Below, in pieces: positions 22,922 to 35,147 of a DNA stretch of 64,000 nt. A model generated the notes under the pieces. It did not search any database, was not told where the DNA came from, and saw only the letters and a list, made by a program, of their open reading frames with translations. The translations under genes were made by a program, and so were the position numbers. Every line of letters begins with the position of its first letter. Position 1 is the stretch's first letter. The DNA comes from Leuctra nigra (lineage: Eukaryota; Arthropoda; Insecta; Plecoptera; Leuctridae), in contig OW203769.1 of NCBI GenBank assembly GCA_934045905.1, positions 25,265,705-25,329,704 on the forward strand. The letters are read 5' to 3'.

Positions 22922-25900
22922 GCTATAGATTTCTGAATCTGTGATACCGAAATTAGTGGCCACGAATCAATTATTTTTGTTTTCAGTGCTGTTTAATTGT
23001 GTCAAGTTTTATAACACTGGTATGAACTGTTTTTCAACATCTTAATTCAAATGTCTGTAATTTTTTTCTTATTCATCAAAAATTAATGAAAATTGAACAC
23101 ATTAAATTTTCAAATGTTTCCCATAATGTATGAATGTTTCAGCTCCTTATTTTTTATAGTTCTGTTGTACTCTTCAACCTGTTTTTTTTTTAATTCTTAT
23201 AAATACAATTGGAGACATTCAATTTAGACATATTTTTAGTACCTATAGTGAAATGTGTAAATGTCTAATAGTTTGACCAGAGATAGACATTTGCTGACAA
23301 TACTGCTGACGTTTCGGTTGGAAACGAATGTGTTTTTCAAACATATTCTATAATACCCTTTCATTCCGACTGTGTGGAATCAATGTTTATTCTTGTAATT
23401 AACACTTCCTTCAGTCACTACGGCATCCAAGGACTAGAGGAAGAGAACTAAAGTAACCAATACATGACGTTGTACCTTCGCAATATCTTAAAAGTATAGA
23501 CTAATTGGAATACGTTCATTAGGAAAATAAGTACATTTTGGTTTACTATTTATTTAGGCGTTGTATAATGAATAAAAGCAATAGGAAAAGATTTTCATCG
23601 ATCAGTTGACTTTTTAATGAACTTTCTTGAAAGTATTGTAGAAATATAATACATTGTCTTGTCTAATATTGCAACTGTGTAGTCTTCAACTAAAAGTATA
23701 TTTTTTATCAAATAGTTTTAGTAGGTGAATTAATATTTGAATATTATAGACTTCCCATGTGTTCGCCTAACTCTAAAGAAAATATTTTACTAGGTATAGG
23801 TAGAAGTCAAAATATTAGTACCTACCTACTAAATTATACTGTCTGATATTTTAAACAAAATATGGCGATATCGGTTTCGTTTTTTTTCGCAGAAAGCGTA
23901 TGGAAAAAAATCGGTATACCAACAATAATTATTGATTTATTTTTTTCCAATAATTACTTACTCTTACATTCCCTCTTTTCCTCAATTGTATTTGCCAAAG
24001 CAATTATCATAGTGCAATATCCTTGTGGTGTCATTTGGAAACGACTGGTCCATACGACAACTGAAATAAAATTATGTAGTTATTTACATAAATGAACAAT
24101 ATCATAATGATCAGTAAATAAGACGTTCACAAGTTATTTGTAATCGATTGGAAGAAAGTGTGTTATTTAGGAAGTGAAGGGAGAATTATACGTGCATAAT
24201 ATAACAACAATATTTAATATTTGGTGACACTACAATGAAAAAGTATAATGATTAAATAAAATAGTAGTACAATAGAATGTTAAAAAAATATTTGAATTAT
24301 TTGCGAACAAGAAAAATTATCGGGTAAATGTTGTTACAGCAAAAATAATCAGAGTTTGTGAATTAATTTGTTAATGCACTTTTTCACTTACTATCTCAGC
24401 TGTTACTCCATTAACTTGGCTGAAAAACTGGGTCCAATTCCAAACTAATTATTTCTAAAAATGTTTTTGACGTTGTTTTTAAGGACCACCTATACATAGC
24501 TCATAAACGAAAGTTTACCAAATTTTGGGCCGCCATTTTCTTTTTACCAAGAGTTTTCAAAATCAATATTTATTTTTTACATAAAAATTTGAAGGAATAT
24601 TTTACATTGATTTTTTTATGTTTTGTGCTAGGTATACAAAAAAATAATCAGCTAATGGCATAAAATAATGGCATACACTGTCATATTTCCATTTTTTTTT
24701 TAAATTACATCAGTTTTATTAAAACTGCTCTAGACGAGTCGTTGTTTGAGTGAACGACTTCATTTTTGCATTGCAAAATTCCGGAGATGATACACAATGA
24801 CATATACAAAGTTTACCGTATTTGGCTTATTATAACCAATTTTTCCCCAAAACATTTTCGACTTATATAGAAAATTCAAATTTTGATTCCCCATTCAATT
24901 TGAGATTTAAACCACAAAATAATTGAAAATAAATATAAAGAAATCACTGTGTTTATACGTTCAATATGGTTAACCAAAAAAAATTTTTTTGATTCACCAT
25001 TTTGTTTTTACTGTCAATTTTGTAAAAATCACATATTAATTATTATTTTAATAACGTTTAAATTTTCGGTTAACATATTACGTGATTAATTATTGTTGAA
25101 ATCGAAAAATAAATCGACATTACGTTTGTTGTTTGGCAGATAATGTCCGCCTCGCAAATAGCCTCAAATACATCAAAACGGCTCTAAAACGACAGCCAAT
25201 TGAGCTATTTATTTGCACAAATTTTTAGAAATTGTGCATCATGGAGTGCATTATGACATATTAAATATTAACTAAAATTGTCGTTTAAAAATATAATAAT
25301 TATTAATGTTTTCCAAATGTTAAGTTGCAAAATTTTAACACCGAAATAACTGCAACGCTTATTAATAAATTAGTTTTTATTATGGTCCCCCTGAGCAACT
25401 TATGAACGAAGTTTACCCATTTTTGGGCAGCCATTCTGATTTAAGAGACTTTTTATCACATAATTATCAAATTTTTAAACGAAAATTCTGTTAATTATCT
25501 TGGACATAATGTAATTTTTCGAACTCATGATTCTTTTATTCCCCACCACCTTATCATCATTATTTCAGAAAAATGTAAACTAAAAATATCTATGTGGTAG
25601 CGTGGACCAAAACTCTTATAAATCGGAATATATATGATATATTTATTTATCGTGGGATAGAAGTTCTTTAACCCTTTATTATTAAAAACAACATACCAGA
25701 AATAGTTGCCCAAATGGGTTACATTGGCCAGGGATTATTATAAGATGAAAACTATGTTATAAAATGATTATTTTCTTTTGTGTTATGAATTCTCAACTTG
25801 GGAGGGCTACAGGTATAATTTTGACTTACAGGAAGAGAGTGAAAAAGGGTTGACTACCCCTTTTCTATTTACTAACTTGGGTGTAGTTCACAACCCTTTA

Positions 25901-28745
25901 CCTGGTGAGCAAATCATTCATTTTGAACTGGGATGAAGAAATTATTTCATTTTTTGAACGAACACATCAATATCATAATTATTATTTAGTAATATTGGAT
26001 TATAAATTTAAGAACAAAGGTATTGTAAAACATTAATTGTTAATTTTTAAATATCAATTTCAAATTTTTAAAGCCGATTGCTTCTTGGCTTGCTGTTGAT
26101 TCATCTTCAACACAAAATTATTAATTGTTCAATTACAATTATAAATAATATAATACAATTATTATATTTGATAGTATTTGACAAACCTAAATGTAAGATC
26201 ACATCTAATTTTAAGGCTTTAAATACAAAACTTATCAAAATAACTTCATAGGTCACACAAATTTGTCAGTGAAATACGAATTCGAAATTACTTCTTGCAC
26301 AAGGCGTGTTAGACGTGTTAAAATATTACTTTTAGCGGCATATAAATATCATAGCGCCAATAATTTCAAATTGTTTCTCACAAGAGGGTTCTTTTGTTGC
26401 TGGGACGGCTGGTACGATATATCCGATATCCTATGGTTGGTGGTAAAGGGGTTACAGTGGGATTTTCTTATACAGAGACGAAACTTCATGTGAAGATTCA
26501 TAATGTGTAATTTTGTATGCCAAGAGATAAATTCAGTTTTAAGCAAAATAAGAAAACACAGACTTTGAAGTCCAATATTTGATCAATATACAATAATCTT
26601 GCAAAACCTATAATTGTATTGTATCGATTTAAATTGTGGGTTTGTCCATGCGACGTTATGTAAATATCAATAATATGTATCAATTATGCAGACAGCTAAT
26701 ATGTAAACTCTTACAAATTTAGGACAAATCGACACTTAAAAATTATATATTAAAACATCCTAACGTTTACTGAAATAATTGTTGCTACAAATAAGTGATT
26801 GGTCATGTGAAATCGCTCAATTCTCTTACGATTTTTATGCATAAGCACAAAAGTAGATCTTTCATTTTTTAATAATATGATAATATAATTGCAAAGACAA
26901 TGAAATATTGTAAACATTACCGCCATTAAAAATAAGAAAGTTTAAGTCCAGGTTTACATCAACACTTCGTCATCCTATTTTCCATTTTTGCATCACCAGG
27001 TGATAAAACATTCTAATAGATGTCGAATGTATCAATTCGGTAACCAATAAAGATGTCCAAGGTACGAATATTGTTCTTACAACCTGCTTTCGAGAGACGT
27101 AAAAACTACCGCTTCATATCAGCTGTACATTTGGCTATTAATGAAAAAGGTTTTACTACATCTATACATTAAAACTCGGAGCGTGCAGTTCTTTTAATTC
27201 ATAAAACCTTTGAAATAAAATAAGACAAAAAATACAATGAAAAGAGTTACGTTGAAATCTTATTGTAAGGTTATTAAAGGGTGGGGAGTGATCTTCTAGA
27301 GTGAAACATTTAAAATTTTCAAATTTGGAATGAGCGGGAGGCGGCATTTTACAAAAAGGATTTCTTAAAAGGTAGGTTCTAATAAAATGTTTACATTTTT
27401 ATTGCTGGGCGATTTTATAACGTATTATAAATGAGAGGCACGTCGTACACTGTGGACAGATATTCTCAAGGGCATGTCTAAATAGGTAACTATTATACCT
27501 ATACTAACAGAAAGTTGGTTGAGAAAGAAATTAATTTTTTATACTTATGCGCAAGTTTGTAAATTTACCGTCAAGAAAAAAAATCATTTTTTAAAATTAT
27601 TCCCCTTTTATAGGTACTCTAGTTAAACAAGAAATACTTTCTTCCTCCTCAAACATTCTTAAATCTGTTGTCCCAGTTAAAATATTACAAGTGCGTGCGT
27701 GTATATATTTAATGTATGTGTTTGTGTGTATGTGGTGTGGGTAATGTGCAAATTTAAAGTAATTTTCTATAAAATGGATAAAAGTGGTTTCTTTAAAATA
27801 ATTCTTCTCGTACCAATGCCAAAAATTATAATAATAATAATACTAATTATTACATTATCTCGTTAATTATACTTTCCTAACTCTCAGAGGATTTTTAAAT
27901 TATTATTGTATCTGTCAGGATATAAAAGTACCTACTTTCTTGTTAAATTTAAAAAAAAACGATGACAAAATCTTTTGAGGAATGTGAAATTAGTAGTCAA
28001 AATGTGTGACGAATTCAAATACGTCTCCGCTCATTAGTTATTTTATTTGCGCAAATTATATTTATACATTTGAATAAATATCGAAATAATTTTAAAACTA
28101 CTATTTTTAATTTACCTATGTTTGTGGATTTTACAAGACATTATTAAAATTATTATAGATCAATTTGACCATCTTCTTCTGAATATAACTAACTTATGAA
28201 CTTAATAAATCTAGTTAGTGTTTTGTTTTCGAGTTATATTGATTTAATGGCCGTTACAATTATTATTCATGTAAAATTAGTTTACTCTGTCATATTGATC
28301 TCGACCAAGAAGCCAGAGTCATTTTACAGGAACTTTTACATCCATTGACTCTGACATTCACGGCAAGTATTCTTTCAGAATCAATTTGATGCGTTTGCCA
28401 TTCATACGCATAGCATTTGCAGTTTATTTTATAGTGTTATCGGGGCGAATATTTCAAAATGTGCAGTTTGTGAAGAAATTAGAGAGAGGGAGGGGGGGGG
28501 GGGGGGGGGGGTGATCAAAGATTTCAATTATTATTCGCGATAGCATTGGAAATGATTTTATAAGCAATTAAGCGTACGTTTTAAAATGCACATTTTGATT
28601 GATACGAGATGTATATAAAAAGAGAGAGAAACTATATCGAAGGGTGTCCTGTCAATGTTTTCTATACAAAGACATTTTTGTAAGTTGTAAACATTTCTTA
28701 TCAGTTGAATGTTTAATAGGATCTGTACCTTCTAGTTATTGTAGT
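22922..28745. other. Long gene-free AT-rich stretch
   Basis: No gene recognised. A block near 24470-24550 (cgaaagtttaccaaattttgggccgccatt) recurs in diverged form near 25380-25450, indicating an old repeat. A GT-rich patch lies at 27690-27745. The segment 26375-26480 is less AT-rich and open on both strands, but gives no known protein. Confidence 0.4.
28492..28511. repeat. Poly-G tract (20 nt)
   Basis: Run of 20 G following a purine stretch (agagagagggag). Confidence 0.9.
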
Positions 28746-28949
28746 GTCACATAATTCCGTATTACCGTATCAAGAAAATCTCCATAAACAAATTCCTCAC
28801 AGGTAAATTAAGTGATTGCGATGTGGCCAACTTTGTGGCGAAAGAGGATGATGCGGTGGAATCTGTACGCCGTACGGTATTGGTTGCCCTAAAAAGGGCC
28901 GGTTGTGATATTCATGGCATCTTTTCTTTATGCACAAAAATAGCATAAA
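28746..28949 (+). other. Coding-like open segment, unidentified
   Basis: An open plus-strand frame without ATG reaches a TAA near 28947. Its second half is strikingly protein-like and less AT-rich. It includes the words DCDVANFVAKEDDAVESV and RRTVLVALKRAGCD. A possible splice acceptor (attcctcacag) ends at about 28801, in a position that would leave an exon of about 145 bp in this frame. I do not recognise the family. It could be a host exon, a captured fragment or a decayed transposon ORF. Confidence 0.3.
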
Positions 28950-29067
28950 CCGCCGTGACTAATGCCGATGGCATAGCTCCTGACTATGAAAAATTGTTAA
29001 TATTATCAGTAGCTATTAAGTTTATCAAAATATTTTCAACAATGTCACTGCATAATATTATATAACG

Positions 29068-29381
29068 ATGCTCCAATGCTTTACTGAGACATCTCAAAAA
29101 ATGAAAAAATCAAATTATAATATATCAATGGATTCAGAATTTCAAGCTTTATCCAGTCAGCTGTGCTGCAAGCAAGATATCTTTTAGTTTCATTTGCCTC
29201 CACGAGATCGCGGATGTCTCTCTATAACATTCTCCAGTTCTGTACTGAGACATCTTATTGTCCATTAAAATAACCCTATGTAAATGTCCCAGTTCTGTAC
29301 TGAGCCATCATATTGAAATCTTATATTCGATTTATCTCAAAACTATGATTTTGGAGATGTCTCAGTAAAGCATTGAAGCAT
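29068..29381. mobile_element. MITE with ~31-bp terminal inverted repeats
   Basis: Left end ATGCTCCAATGCTTTACTGA continuing gacatctc; right end is its near-perfect complement, finishing gcattgaagcat. The interior holds two direct copies of ccagttctgtactgag-type text (near 29232 and 29288) that echo the terminal ctgagacatct. No ORF. Confidence 0.7.
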
Positions 29382-30223
29382 AGATAATTGTGTAATATTG
29401 TATAAATTTGTCAATATTATATGTTAATAGTTATTATTTTTATTTTACTGTTTGAGCAAGGACCACAAGAAAGGACAAGAAAAGTATCTATATGTATAGG
29501 TAGTGCAATCTATGGGATAAACCAACATTTGCGAAAATGCAATAACATAAAACAATTTATTATTATTGAATAAGAAAACAGTGAATAATGGTCATCGATT
29601 TGTTCTATGCCATGTACTATAGGAACGTTTAGTAATGTGAGATACAACTTATATACGTATTAATATTTCTTGTTGCACATTATTTCTCAAATAGAACTTT
29701 TGAATTACAAAAGTACCTACCATTCCATTTTTGATGATTTATTACATTTGTCAAAAAAATCTTCATGAATTTAATTTCAATGCCATTGAGCAGCAGCTTG
29801 CTTCAGTTTACAAATGTGTATGTATGTACCTATAAGTTACACAGTTATATTATAATGAACTAGATATTACCTGATGACTAATACTGTAAGAAGAGTGTGC
29901 CCGAGTGCGACCTGCCTGTAGGGAACACCCAGGTTTTTATTACCGGCTCAATCAGTGCAGTAAGTGTTTCCTTTAGCTACCGCAAGAGCTCAGAAGCGTT
30001 CAGTCCAAGAGGTCCAAACCGTACTCCCAGCTTAAAAATTAATTACCTTCTTGTTCCGATTCATTATTTTATTATATAACATACTTTCAATTATATTCAT
30101 TAAATAACTACTTAAATATCAAATATCATATCACTCTTTTTCAATGCTTAGTGTTTACTTTCTCTAACTCTGAGGAAGATTTGAAATATGGTTTTTACTG
30201 ATTCCCTCAGTTAGGTGAATGTT
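29382..30223. other. Unassigned, with a GC-richer island at 29895-30035
   Basis: The island reads on the minus strand as two protein-like pieces separated by a stop (FGPLGLNASELLR, then LKETLTALIEPVIKTW). The family is not recognised. It may be an old pseudogene. The rest is AT-rich. Confidence 0.25.
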
Positions 30224-30302
30224 AATAAATACCAACTGCAATGTGAAAAGATTTTGTGTCCCACTCGAGGAAAATCTTTTCACATTGCAGTTGGTATTTA
30301 TT
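30224..30302. repeat. Perfect 32-bp stem hairpin
   Basis: Arms 30224-30255 and 30271-30302 are exact complements, with a 15-nt loop containing cccactcgagg. The size is close to a pre-miRNA, but the perfect pairing is more typical of a mobile-element palindrome or a siRNA hairpin. Confidence 0.8.
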
Positions 30303-30845
30303 GAGGAAGATTTGTCTGATTTTCCCCTGGAATGTATCATTGTCGATTGATATTAAAATGAATCTGTACAAATTTACAATTTAAATACCTAATTAAGTGC
30401 TTCGATTGATTTTGTGGTAAACACTAATTCTTTGAATGGATTGTTAGCCATCGGAAAGGAAATGCTGGGAATTGGTATGTTTAACACATTAAAATAACAT
30501 AACAACAATTTGACATAACAGAGGTTTTATTATAAAATTTGTTACATTCAAAAAGTTGCATAATTTAACATTTATTCATAATTTGACAATTATTTACCAA
30601 AACAACAAGACAAAATGTTAAATTCACTTGAGGTAGTGATGGTTATTATACTAAATCTAAATAATTTTGCTGAATTTCCTGTAGCATTCAAAAGATTAAC
30701 AAATGTCAAATTCCATCAGTTACTCTAACATCCTGTCTCAATATTTCACAAATTATTATTTAAATAGGTATTGTTGATTTTGAAATATCTTCACAAATAG
30801 GTAATATTAGAAACCGTTCAAATACGATCTTAATATATCCCTTCC
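30303..30845. other. Unassigned spacer
   Basis: AT-rich with no feature recognised. Confidence 0.4.
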
Positions 30846-30967
30846 GGACCCGGATTTACAAAGCTTTTCCTCCGGGAAAAATTACCCCATCTAATATACC
30901 TAAGCAGTTACTCCGGGAAAGTTTTATTTTAAAACCTCCGGAGGAAAAGCTTTTTGAATCCGGGCCC
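30846..30967. mobile_element. 122-bp MITE
   Basis: Terminal inverted repeats of about 30 bp: GGACCCGGATTTACAAAGCT and the mirrored end finishing gaatccgggccc. The cttttcctccgg and ccggaggaaaag blocks are inside. No coding capacity. Confidence 0.8.
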
Positions 30968-31142
30968 TGTGTATTTACCATGAAAACAAACGAGAACATC
31001 CTCTTCGATATCTGGACATTTCCCTGTCATGTATGATGTAATTTTATTCTCGACCTCGGGAATGATGCTAGAGGAAAACCTGCATCCTCGCATGTTCTCT
31101 TGGATTTGATCGATGCTTAACTCCTTATGAAGTTTATATAGC

Positions 31143-31269
31143 CCATTCCAGCCTGCAAAGTCGCTGGGCAGGGTATGCGGCGTTTACTGAGTGCAGCGTG
31201 AAACAGGTCGCTATTCCAGACCGACCAGCTAGCGCCGCAACGCGGCTTCGACTTGCAAGCTGGAATTGG
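31143..31269. mobile_element. 127-bp MITE
   Basis: The ends CCATTCCAGCCTGCAAAGTC and gacttgcaagctggaattgg are inverted copies. The centre is GC-rich (ggcgtttactgagtgcagcg). The start of the open frame at 31253 belongs to this element. Confidence 0.7.
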
Positions 31270-31689
31270 ATATCGTAAACTACCTTCAGACAATCAAACA
31301 TCCCCGAAGATAAGAAACTATGTGACGACGCAGATTTTTCTCAAACATCAGTCCGGCAGTCGTATGCAAAACACTATCGACATGATGGCAACATTCACAG
31401 ACAATCAGATGAAGGTCGCCTGTTACAAAAGTCAGTTTTGTGTAAATCTAAATTTGACGTTCATGACTTTGTAGTTTTTATAGTAATTATCTTTTAAATT
31501 TTTTTAAAAACGGGCACACATCACTGCAACTCCTTCATCACTGCAGATTTTCTAACGAATTTAACTTATCCAATAATTTACAATTAATTAAAATTGGAAG
31601 CTAAATTACACATACTACATAATGACATCTTTAAAATGTTATTATTATGCAATATGGTCTTATATTGGACATATACAACTCATTATATA

Positions 31690-32046
31690 CCGTGAAAATC
31701 CACCTATGTGATGCATGTGATGCGCCATTGTCCATTCAGCATAATATATTATGCGAATGTGATCATTATAGTCAAAAGCGTAGGAGTCTGAATATGTCAG
31801 TGGATATCGAAGAGATTCTTGATGACAACTCCAATAACATCGATAAGGTAATCAGATTTTTAAAGGAAACTAATCTATATGACGAAATTTAGAAGAAAAA
31901 ATTAAAATTATGATATTAAAAGTTAACATGTAAAATATAAATTAAAATATTTGAATTTAAATTTTTGAAAAAATAAATTGAAAAAATGACGCTAATAACC
32001 AAGTCGTTAAGCGCCAAAAAAAAATAAAAAATAATAAAAAAAAAAT
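31690..32046 (+). mobile_element. 5'-truncated I-clade LINE (3' end only)
   Basis: From ccgtgaaaatccacct to the A-rich tail it is nearly identical to the last ~340 bp of the full-length LINE (45832-46172). It holds the last part of ORF2 with the CDACDAPLSIQH motif, a small deletion and an extra codon. The short 3' UTR ends in the gcgctaataaccaag-gcgcc stem-loop and an A/T-rich tail. It sits inside the left arm of the foldback element. The high similarity suggests recent activity of the family. Confidence 0.88.
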
Positions 32047-32235
32047 AAACGTCGTATGTTACAACAATTTAACTATGGTTTTACACTAGATGTTACATAC
32101 GACGTTTTGGCAAGATGGGATCGGGTACTCAGCACAAACGTGAATCAGTTTTTGACGATTCACAAGAGTTTTTAGCATTTTCATGAGTAATATGGTCTGA
32201 TAGCTGGCGTCGAGAAGAATTTTTTGATACCAAAA

Positions 32236-32456
32236 ACGTACACTCCCCCAAATAATAAACGGTACTTGGTACAAAACGTATTGGCTGCTAGGCCGGTTCC
32301 TTGACAATCAATCCTTGTTATTATCAATGAAATCAGAGCTCACCTAAAAGAGTTAGATAATGCGTTAGCACTGACTTCATGGGATGATGCCATCAAACCT
32401 TAATCAGTCAATTCATTTTCTTTCGAGTACCGTTTATTATTTGGGGGAGTGTACAT
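32236..32456. mobile_element. mariner-type MITE, copy 1
   Basis: 217 bp with perfect terminal repeats GTACACTCCCCCAAATAATA and mirror. If the element is taken from CACTC to GAGTG, it is flanked by TA on both sides. The interior (tgacaatcaatccttgttat) matches the copy at 61306 in the opposite orientation. Confidence 0.75.
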
Positions 32457-33844
32457 GTTACATTACAAATGTTACATTTTTCGATTTTAGTATCTGACCA
32501 TACTACGTATGAAAATGCCAAAAATCTTGCTCTCTGCATCGTCAAAAACTGATCTATACATTTGTGGTGAAATCCCCGATCCCACCTGGCCAAAATGTCG
32601 TATGTAAATCTAGTGAAAAAACCTATTGTTAAATTGTTGTAACATGCGACGTTTATTCAAAAACCTTACAAAACTTAATTTAAAATTTTTATGATATTGA
32701 GTCGTATGTGTCCGACATACGACCTTGTTGCAGCAATAATATCATTTTAAAGATGTCCATAAGTCGTAAGTGCAATTCTGCTCACAATTTTTAATTAAGT
32801 TATTGTAAATTATTGGATAAATTAAATTCCTTCAAAAATCTGCTGTTGATGACGGAGTAAATAACAATTGTTTACCCTTTTTTAAGTTTAAACAGATAAT
32901 TACTATTAAAACTACAAGGTTCTGAACGTTAAATATCGATTTACTCAAAACTAACTTTTGTAACATGCGAGCTTCATCTGTTAGGGCGACGATATGTACA
33001 TCTGATATCTTGAAGAAAACGGATGGAACATTGGATGTTCATACCTATTTACAAACTATGATTTGTAAATATAAATGGTTTCATTCAAACCAACGAGAAC
33101 ATCAATCGTCTGGAAATTTTCCTATCATGTATTATGTTAATTTATTCTCGACTTCGGGGTCTGGTTTGAACCAGTTTATATTTTGTCAATTAGGTCTGGT
33201 AAGTTTCTATACTTCAATAAATTTATAAGTTGATTGGGACCATCCATACAATGACATTCCTAGAATGATCAAATGTGGACTTTTGGCAACTGATACAGTG
33301 CATTGAAAAAAAAATATCTTTTTTAAATTACGTTTACTTTTCAATTATCATCCTACAGGGCCCCACAAAGACAGTTCAGAAAGAGATACAGAATAGAATA
33401 CTATTTCCTGCGTCTCAGAACACTGGGTTCATTCTTTAATATTCGTCTGTGAATTATCAAAAAATTTGAGTAAAGTGAAAATTGTCTAGCTCTTCCCAAC
33501 ACTTGCATCTTGTACAATCTAGTTTTCCATAAAATTATATAATATAATTCTAGGAATTTCTATAATCCTCTACATACAAATGAAATGTTTCGTCGACTCT
33601 TCTCGTATTCTTGAATCTTCCCAACAGCCGACTGCTCTGCTAGTATGTCGTTACGGAAGCCTCCCATTGCGAACTTCATTCAATACCTTGCTGATGAACG
33701 GTAGACTCTCGCATCTCAATGTAAATGTCTCAGAATCCTTCACGACTCAAATGGTCCAAATGAGCTCTGTCCATCTTCATCGTGGTCGCAGCTGAACTCC
33801 TTCACTCTCGAAGTTGAAAAGACTTGTTATCTGCGAGCAGCTTG

Positions 33845-33905
33845 CTTATATTCACTCGCTCAAGGTCACGATCAGGCCACCCAGTCAAGATATTATGTGA
33901 CGTCA
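33845..33905 (-). promoter_or_regulatory. Candidate cis-regulatory cluster (TATA, FTZ-F1-type site, CRE)
   Basis: On the minus strand a perfect CRE palindrome TGACGTCA (33905-33898) is followed by a perfect monomeric nuclear-receptor site. This is TCAAGGTCA, plus strand 33860-33868, of the FTZ-F1/ERR type. TATAAG follows at 33850-33845, and then a GC-richer leader-like stretch containing several ATGs. No coding exon could be identified, so this is only a motif cluster. Confidence 0.25.
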
Positions 33906-34171
33906 AGGGTAATATCCTTGAATATTAAATCTTAACGGTAATATTAACGATGCATTGTTCTGAATAGGTTTATGGCAGCAAATGTTTGATAAGGTGAATG
34001 TAGAAAATTATAACGTATAGGTGATTTTATGATAAGGTTTTGCAATTGTTTTATATTTTTTATTATTATATTTCTTTGTATCCATTGATTTTGAATTGAC
34101 ATCAATGTAGTGCGCATGGTAATTTTATTGTATCATTATTAGAGTCTTTATAATTTTATCTTAACTCATCC

Positions 34172-34218
34172 CCTGGAGCTTTTGCTTTTGGGGCTTTTGC
34201 TCTTGGGGCTTTTGCTTT
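34172..34218. repeat. 15-bp minisatellite, three copies
   Basis: Tandem ggggcttttgctctt/ttt units. The minus strand would read as Lys-Ser-rich text, but no surrounding ORF supports coding. Confidence 0.7.
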
Positions 34219-34673
34219 TATACCATTTGATTGTATTTTCCTGATACTATATTTAATAAAGAAATTGAAAAGAAATTGAATTGAATAAAATGATTATCCT
34301 ATCAAATTGAAGAATTTTGCACGATAGTGTGCTTTATGGTTCCCACATTTACTATTACATCAATCAAACAAACAAGTTTTAAAATGTTAGGAGTAGAAGA
34401 GAGGCAATATTGCATGGTGTAAGAATATTTCACCAATTTGACTCGACTCGACTCTTCTAAATTTTAAGCTGATTAGGACTATATTGTCATGGCAACAACA
34501 ATGACATTCCTTGAATGGCAGTTTTAACCAAACTACTGGTTAGGCAACAAACTGTTGAAAAACTGGCCCTTGACATTTTTTCAAATAAAATTATTAAAAG
34601 TACATTTCTTTGAAAACAGGAAAGAACATTTTTAATAATAAGTACTTCAGAAAATGCAGTAAACAACGCTGTA

Positions 34674-34767
34674 CGGTCGGCGACAGGCAAAGATGAACCC
34701 GCTATAGCATGGGCCGGCCTATACCTGGCAATGCTAAACAGGGTTCATCTTTGCCTGTCACCGACCA
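34674..34767. repeat. 27-bp-stem hairpin, small inverted-repeat element
   Basis: The arms cggtcggcgacaggcaaaga and mirror (34674-34700, 34741-34767) pair with one mismatch. The 40-bp loop holds a 27-bp sequence identical to 53672-53698. Confidence 0.75.
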
Positions 34768-35057
34768 TAGGTAACCAAGTTTTTCTTATCATAATGCATT
34801 TGCCATTTATGTTGATAGGTTATTATGAAAGAGAAATAAACAGTCCGCAAATGTTTCAGTTTGCGATTTCAACAAATTCAACATTGAAAAACAACGAGAA
34901 ATGGGCTGAGTCGTTAGGGGGGCGAATGTCACCTGATTTAAGTAAGAGTTCACATGGCAAATGAAATCGCAAATCACTCGCGAGACACTTTTGTTTTTTG
35001 TGACAAACCTGCGTGACAAACCTGCAATTTTATAGTGATATCTAGAGTCAAGATTTT
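34768..35057. other. Unassigned spacer
   Basis: No gene recognised. A 12-bp direct repeat, gtgacaaacctg, lies at 34998 and 35012. Confidence 0.35.
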
Positions 35058-35142
35058 CATAAAATAATTTTTTAATTTAAACTTTTGACAAATAAATTGA
35101 AAAAATGGCGCTAATAACCAAGTAATTAAGCGCCAAAAAAAA
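35058..35142 (+). mobile_element. Short 3' remnant of an I-clade LINE
   Basis: The segment aaataaattgaaaaaatggc and the terminal ggcgctaataaccaag...gcgcc stem-loop plus A-run match the 3' end of the full-length LINE. Upstream similarity fades quickly, so this is a severely truncated or diverged copy. Confidence 0.75.
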
Positions 35143-35147
35143 TATGC

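Larger units (their letters stand above)
31385..33000. mobile_element. ~1.6-kb foldback element disrupted by a LINE and a central MITE
   Basis: The left arm (from about 31385, including gatgaaggtcgcctgttac) pairs with the right arm (to about 33000, including gtaacatgcgagcttcatc). Other matched blocks are gacatctttaaaatg with cattttaaagatgtcc, cgtcgtatgttacaacaattt with its complement at 32628, and the cgttttggcaagatggga block with its complement near 32577. The left arm is split by a truncated LINE at 31690-32046. A mariner-type MITE occupies the centre at 32238-32454. The uninterrupted right arm shows the pre-insertion state. No transposase. Confidence 0.75.
33001..34671. other. Mostly unassigned region
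   Basis: Positions 33087-33161 are a direct-repeat relative of 30985-31063 (acgagaacatc, then attctcgact/cctcgggg). The segment 33580-33890 is less AT-rich but has no identifiable protein. A three-copy 15-bp tandem repeat (ggggcttttgctctt) occupies 34172-34218. Confidence 0.4.

Noticed and set aside
34172..34218. Lys-Ser-Pro repeat protein on the minus strand
   Set aside because: Only three units of a 15-bp minisatellite with no surrounding ORF.
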